Shown one piece after another: positions 6,237-8,763 of a stretch of 8,763 nucleotides of DNA. A model generated the notes under the pieces. That model was not told where the DNA came from. It searched no databases and saw only the letters and a program-made list of their open reading frames with translations. Origin of the DNA: GCA-2687025 sp964473525. Its GTDB lineage: Bacteria; Poribacteria; WGA-4E; GCA-2687025. The stretch spans positions 1 to 8,763 of the forward strand of contig CAYYPK010000087.1 in assembly GCA_964473525.1 (NCBI GenBank). Direction: 5' to 3'. A program made the translations under genes and the position numbers. How positions within the stretch are numbered: position 1 is the stretch's first letter; each line of letters starts with the position of its first letter.

Positions 6237-6367
6237 CGCGCGATGGGGTCGCCCAGCGCTTCGGGAGAACCTTCGCCGCCGCTGTCAGTATGACGGGATT
6301 GGGGTAGCGCCGCACGCCGGCCGCGAGGCTAGGGTGTCCTCACCAGCGCCGCAAACTGTCATCTGAT

Positions 6368-6378
6368 ATGGAATGACC
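6368..6378 (+). repeat. Subterminal inverted repeat of the IS, 3' side
   Basis: ATGGAATGACC is the exact reverse complement of 7911-7921. Identity stops on both sides at one base beyond, so the repeat is 11 bp. Confidence 0.55.
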
Positions 6379-6670
6379 CTGTCAAGTCGACTCACATCGA
6401 CTCGTTCCCTTCGTTCCTTGGCATCGACACGGGTCCACGAGGTAGCAGAGCGACGGCGACGGTCGATCAGTCTGATATCCGCGGGTTGGGTACCGCAATG
6501 ACATCGATACGTCTGGAGCTGCCTATACTCTGAGTGCGCGGGTTCTCGACTCCTTAACGCCGTACCGCGCCAGGATCGATACCGCAAGCATGACTCGAGG
6601 GTTCTCCTGAACCAGCCCTTCTACCCCATGGGAACCATGCCGCCCGCCACGCGGCGGGTATGCGGCGTGG
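6379..6670 (-). ncRNA. Candidate bridge RNA region downstream of the transposase
   Basis: These 292 bp between the transposase stop and the inverted repeat contain no convincing gene. In IS1111-type elements this flank encodes the guide (bridge) RNA. Seen here: hairpins CCCGCC/GGCGGG (6643-6648 with 6653-6658) and GGTTC/GAACC (6600-6604 with 6609-6613), and repeated octamers ATCGATAC (6503-6510, 6575-6582) and TACCGCAA (6491-6498, 6580-6587). Exact ends and the guide loops could not be assigned by eye. Confidence 0.35.
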
Positions 6671-6680
6671 TTACGCCGCA
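6661..6680 (-). repeat. Hairpin across the transposase stop codon
   Basis: TGCGGCGT pairs with ACGCCGCA across a GGTT loop, a perfect 8-bp stem that includes the transposase stop (6671-6673). With the hairpin at 6643-6658 it could mark the start of the structured 3' RNA or slow ribosomes at the end of the gene. Confidence 0.5.
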
Positions 6681-7828
6681 GATCGTGCGATCGTGGCTTC
6701 GGCGTCGTCGGAAGCGTCCTGAGAAGCGTCCTGAGAAGCGTCCCGACACGCGTCGGTCATGATCGCCCAGATGAACCCCACCAGTTCGCGAGCTACCGCT
6801 GTGACTGCGACCTGCTTGTTCTTTCGCTGACTGAGACGGCGATACGTCTTGTGGAGGCGCTGCTGAGCCTTCCAAGCGTGCGCGACCACATGCTCCGGTT
6901 GTCCGAGTTGACGCTTCCGTAGCGTGGCGCCTACCGAGGGACGGTATTGGTAGTTCCACGCTGCTTCGATCAGTATCCGGCGACAGCCACCGTTACCGGT
7001 CTTGGTAATCCCACCGTGGACGACACGGCTACCACTGCTGGATTCCGACGGCGTCAACCCGTAGAAAGCCATCAACGCTTCGGCGCGACCAAACCGGTGA
7101 AAGTCGACCGTCTCACTCGCCAACACCATCCCCGAGAGCGTCCCGATCCCGCGAAGACATCCCAGACGACCCGTTGCTTCGCGATACAGCTCGGAGCCAG
7201 ACCACTCCTCCAACTGACGATCCGCTTCCGCCAGCCGCGCTTCCTTGTATCCCAGCAGACCTAGATGCTCATCCAGCACATACTGGTCGCTACCCGGCAG
7301 ATCCAGAGCGCGCAGCCATTGCCGATGCTGATGTGTCCAGTTGGACTTGCCTCGATACACGTGACCTCGCGACGCCAAGAAGCGAGACACATACTGCTTG
7401 GAGCGCACACACTCTCGCATCATCGCCTCTCGGTAGCGGGCAAGACCGCGCGCCTGTTCCTCCTCACTACTGGGAATACGCACTTCGGTCAACTCTCCTA
7501 CGCGCAACCACCGCGCCAGGTGTTGGGCGTCCCTACGATCCGTCTTCACGCGGTCGCCACGACGCTTTGGGATCTTCGACAGAGCTATCACACAGCATGA
7601 GACGCCCCACTCGGCGAACTGTCGTTGGAGTGTATAGCCCGCCCCGCTGGCTTCATAGCAGCACTCGAGGTCGTATTGCTTCGCCAGGCGGCGGAAGTAC
7701 CGACGGATCGCCGTGGTTTCGTTGGGCAGCGTGATCTCGTCGAGGGGCGTCTCCCCAACCTGTGGCAGAACGGCCACTCGGATCGTGTCCTGATGCACAT
7801 CCATGCCTACGTAAGCTACGCTCTGCAT
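6671..7828 (-). CDS. IS110/IS1111-family transposase, full length
   Basis: This 385-residue recombinase shows the DEDD nuclease-like fold in the N-terminal half: D10 in YVGMDVHQDT, E59 in CYEASGAGY, and D97/D100 in KTDRRDAQHLAR. The C-terminal half has the transposase domain with LRGIGTLSGMVLASE (225-239), FGRAEALMAFYGLTPSESSS (246-265) and GGITKTGNGGCRRILIEAAW (272-291). All motifs are intact, so it is probably active, guided by a bridge RNA as known for the family. AAGGAG 8 nt before the ATG is a strong ribosome site. The last residues include a short DASQ repeat (363-373) and an acidic, poorly conserved-looking tail. It is not closely related to the neighbouring transposase fragment. Confidence 0.93.
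   Translation of the reverse strand: MQSVAYVGMDVHQDTIRVAVLPQVGETPLDEITLPNETTAIRRYFRRLAKQYDLECCYEASGAGYTLQRQFAEWGVSCCVIALSKIPKRRGDRVKTDRRDAQHLARWLRVGELTEVRIPSSEEEQARGLARYREAMMRECVRSKQYVSRFLASRGHVYRGKSNWTHQHRQWLRALDLPGSDQYVLDEHLGLLGYKEARLAEADRQLEEWSGSELYREATGRLGCLRGIGTLSGMVLASETVDFHRFGRAEALMAFYGLTPSESSSGSRVVHGGITKTGNGGCRRILIEAAWNYQYRPSVGATLRKRQLGQPEHVVAHAWKAQQRLHKTYRRLSQRKNKQVAVTAVARELVGFIWAIMTDACRDASQDASQDASDDAEATIARSAA
6711..6746 (-). repeat. Three tandem 12-bp units in the transposase 3' end
   Basis: GAAGCGTCCTGA is present twice and GAAGCGTCCCGA once, head to tail (plus-strand reading). In the protein they give the repeated DASQ-DASQ-DAS tail. The unit length keeps the frame, so copy number could change without harm. 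Confidence 0.85.
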
Positions 7829-7848
7829 GACCGGTTCTCCTTGTCCGT

Positions 7849-7869
7849 CGCGGTGGCCCTGCCACCGCG
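7849..7869 (-). repeat. Hairpin in the transposase leader
   Basis: CGCGGTGGC (7849-7857) pairs with GCCACCGCG (7861-7869), a perfect 9-bp stem with a 3-nt loop. It lies just upstream of the ribosome site in the leader RNA. No T-tract follows. Confidence 0.6.
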
Positions 7870-7887
7870 TCTGTTGCGGGCATAGAC

Positions 7888-7916
7888 AACATACGCCGAC
7901 AGGGCGAGCCGGTCAT
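7888..7916 (-). promoter_or_regulatory. Candidate promoter of the IS transposase
   Basis: ATGACC (7916-7911) and TATGTT (7893-7888) are separated by 17 bp on the minus strand, each matching 4 of 6 consensus bases. The -35 box lies within the subterminal inverted repeat, as often seen in insertion sequences. The expected RNA start, near 7880, is downstream of the arm at 7906-7916 that can pair with the start codon region. Confidence 0.35.
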
Positions 7917-7921
7917 TCCAT
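7911..7921 (-). repeat. Subterminal inverted repeat of the IS, 5' side
   Basis: Minus-strand ATGGAATGACC, the exact inverted partner of 6368-6378. It lies about 83 bp before the transposase start codon. Confidence 0.55.
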
Positions 7922-7962
7922 GGTGTCTGAGGAGCAAGGCGACGAAGATACCGTCTTGCCTG

Positions 7963-8742
7963 TCAAGCCGCTTTGGTATGCTCCGGGTCAAAGGGCTTCT
8001 GGTATTTCAGAACGCCGTAGACTATGTGGAGTAGCTTCCGCTCGATGGCGACGATGATTTGCATGGAGTGCTTGCCTCTCTCCTCTAGCCGTCGCGCCAA
8101 CTCCATGGTGACGGGGTTGTGTCCTCTGGCTACCACGGCCGGCATGTACAGGCCAGCGCGTAGCCGAGAGCTTCCCACCTTGGACGCGCGAGAAGGGCGC
8201 TTCACGGACGTGCCTGACTCGTGGCGCTGTGGCGTGACTCCCGCATAGGCCGCCATCTGACAGGCCGAGGAGAACCGCTCTACCGGAGGCATCTCCGCCA
8301 GCAGCAGGCGGGCCGTCTTGCCCCCGATGCCAACGATAGAAGTCAGCAGCGCCACATCCTGCTACAACCGAGGACACGATTCCACGGTTGCCGCTATCAG
8401 GGTCTCGACTCGGGAGATCTCCTTCTCGTAGGAAGAGATCATGCGCCGTAACGACCGGACGATCTGCTTGTCGCCGTGCATGGTCTCGGCGGACTCCAGC
8501 AGGTTCCGTGTATCCCGGAGCTGGCGCTCAAGCGCCGCAGCGTGCCGTGTCCGCTGACGCAACTCGTCCACCGCCTTGGGAAGCGGAAGCCACGGTCGAG
8601 TTGGGCGACAGCAAGCGTATTCAGCGATCTGTCGCGCGTCGATGGGGTCGGTCTTCTGACGACGCAACTCGCTCCGCGCAAAGTGGGAAAGACTGGTGGG
8701 CTTGACCACAGAGGGTGTACATAGATCGGTGTAAACGACCAT
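7963..8742 (-). pseudogene. IS110-family transposase remnant, 5'-truncated with in-frame amber stop
   Basis: Two open segments in one frame (8742-8365 and 8361-7963) are separated by a single TAG at 8362-8364. The first holds VVKPTSLSHFARS and KTDPIDARQIAEYA, the second part of the DEDD site, then a coiled helix region. The second holds VALLTSIVGIGGKTARLLLAE, HESGTSVKRPS and SKVGSSRLRAGLYMPA, the conserved C-terminal transposase domain. Across the stop the family sequence continues without a gap (PRL-stop-QDVALL), so a point mutation such as CAG to TAG is likely. The N-terminal part with the first D and E of the active site, some 80 residues, is absent: family similarity begins where the 53-bp repeat ends (8710/8711). 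The first 10 or so residues after the ATG at 8742 are therefore probably foreign. It is a different IS110 lineage from the intact neighbour. Confidence 0.85.
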
Positions 8743-8763
8743 GGCTGATATAGCATGGGGGTC
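8711..8763 (-). repeat. 53-bp terminal inverted repeat, right copy
   Basis: Perfect inverted copy of 2-54. It joins the transposase remnant at 8710 in a place where that gene loses family similarity. The bases just inside the two copies differ (AAGGGCGGG at 55-63, TTGACCACA at 8702-8710), so these are not the two sides of one insertion with a target duplication. Confidence 0.9.

Larger units (their letters stand above)
6191..6362 (-). other. Leader and promoter region of the dioxygenase operon
   Basis: These 172 bp separate the dioxygenase start from the edge of the IS110-type element. Apart from the ribosome binding site and one weak sigma-54-like site, I see no strong sigma-70 promoter. 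The best -10-like box is CATACT at 6287-6292 on the minus strand, without a good -35 partner. An open frame crosses this region into the element but shows no family features. Confidence 0.4.
6363..7928 (-). mobile_element. IS110/IS1111-type insertion sequence, apparently complete
   Basis: The element is inferred from a full-length transposase flanked by an 11-bp perfect inverted repeat, ATGGAATGACC at 6368-6378 (plus) and at 7911-7921 (minus). Just outside these, CTGA occurs on both sides in direct orientation (6363-6366 and 7927-7930), which could be the duplicated core at the two junctions. The resulting length, about 1.56 kb, is normal for the family. Near-terminal rather than terminal repeats, a short 5' flank (about 100 bp) and a long 3' flank (about 300 bp) match the IS1111 subgroup, whose bridge RNA is encoded downstream of the transposase. 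The ends are uncertain by several bases. Confidence 0.6.

Noticed and set aside
6355..6385. Outward TTGACA (6385-6380, minus) as a hybrid promoter from the IS into the dioxygenase operon
   Set aside because: The -35 box is perfect, but no acceptable -10 box lies 16-18 bp away; the sequence there reads ATGACA.
6285..6587. Minus-strand open frame of 100 codons upstream of the dioxygenase
   Set aside because: No family motif or ribosome site was seen, and it crosses the inferred edge of the insertion sequence.
6378..7967. 9-bp direct repeat CCTGTCAAG (6378-6386 and 7959-7967) as target duplication
   Set aside because: One copy is inside and the other outside the inferred element, and IS110 elements do not make long target duplications; chance is likely.
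2..8763. Terminal inverted repeats as telomeres of a linear replicon or phage
   Set aside because: There are no replication, packaging or protelomerase genes, and the left copy directly follows a chromosomal sigma gene; a contig break in an insertion sequence is simpler.
1..8763. CRISPR arrays, tRNA or rRNA genes
   Set aside because: No regularly spaced repeats and no tRNA- or rRNA-like sequence were seen on either strand.

Overview
The window is a GC-rich stretch of bacterial chromosome (gene density, Shine-Dalgarno sites, sigma-70, two-component and IS110 genes). It looks like a contig that stops inside a repeat at both ends. The taxon cannot be fixed from this sequence. A phytanoyl-CoA dioxygenase paired with a beta-propeller glycosidase-like protein, next to an NtrC-type regulator, recalls uncultured groups rich in such genes (for example Poribacteria or Latescibacterota), but this is a weak guess.

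Layout. Positions 2-54 and 8711-8763 are perfect inverted copies of one 53-bp sequence that looks like the end of an insertion sequence. Next comes a strong hairpin terminator (57-78), then a sigma-70 family factor on the minus strand (114-1244). A 516-bp divergent intergenic region (1245-1760) follows. It is rich in palindromes and carries a TTGACAA-nn-TGTC motif in two inverted copies plus a weaker third one. Rightward from it runs a two-gene operon: a soluble globin-coupled histidine kinase (1761-3161) and an NtrC-family sigma-54-dependent response regulator (3180-4598). On the minus strand, converging on it with a 14-bp overlap, is a second operon: phytanoyl-CoA dioxygenase-like protein (TTG start at 6190) and a GH43/GH32-like beta-propeller protein, overlapping each other by 11 bp.

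The right quarter is mobile DNA. An apparently intact IS110/IS1111-type element (about 6363-7928, transposase 6671-7828) has an 11-bp inverted repeat near its ends, a 300-bp noncoding 3' flank that could hold a bridge RNA, and a structured 5' leader. It sits 34 bp from the 3' end of a second, unrelated IS110-family transposase. That gene is decayed: it has an in-frame amber stop, and its N-terminus is cut off where the 53-bp repeat begins.

How the parts fit (inference). The kinase senses a heme ligand (O2, NO or CO) through its protoglobin domain and phosphorylates the NtrC-type regulator, which activates sigma-54 promoters. The divergent sigma-70 factor has unusual residues where the -10 element is read and may share control sequences with the kinase. 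The dioxygenase/propeller operon is a possible but unproven target. The points most worth a second look are the heme-sensing two-component system beside a divergent sigma factor, the shared intergenic motif, the GAFTDA substitution in the regulator, and the IS1111-type architecture.
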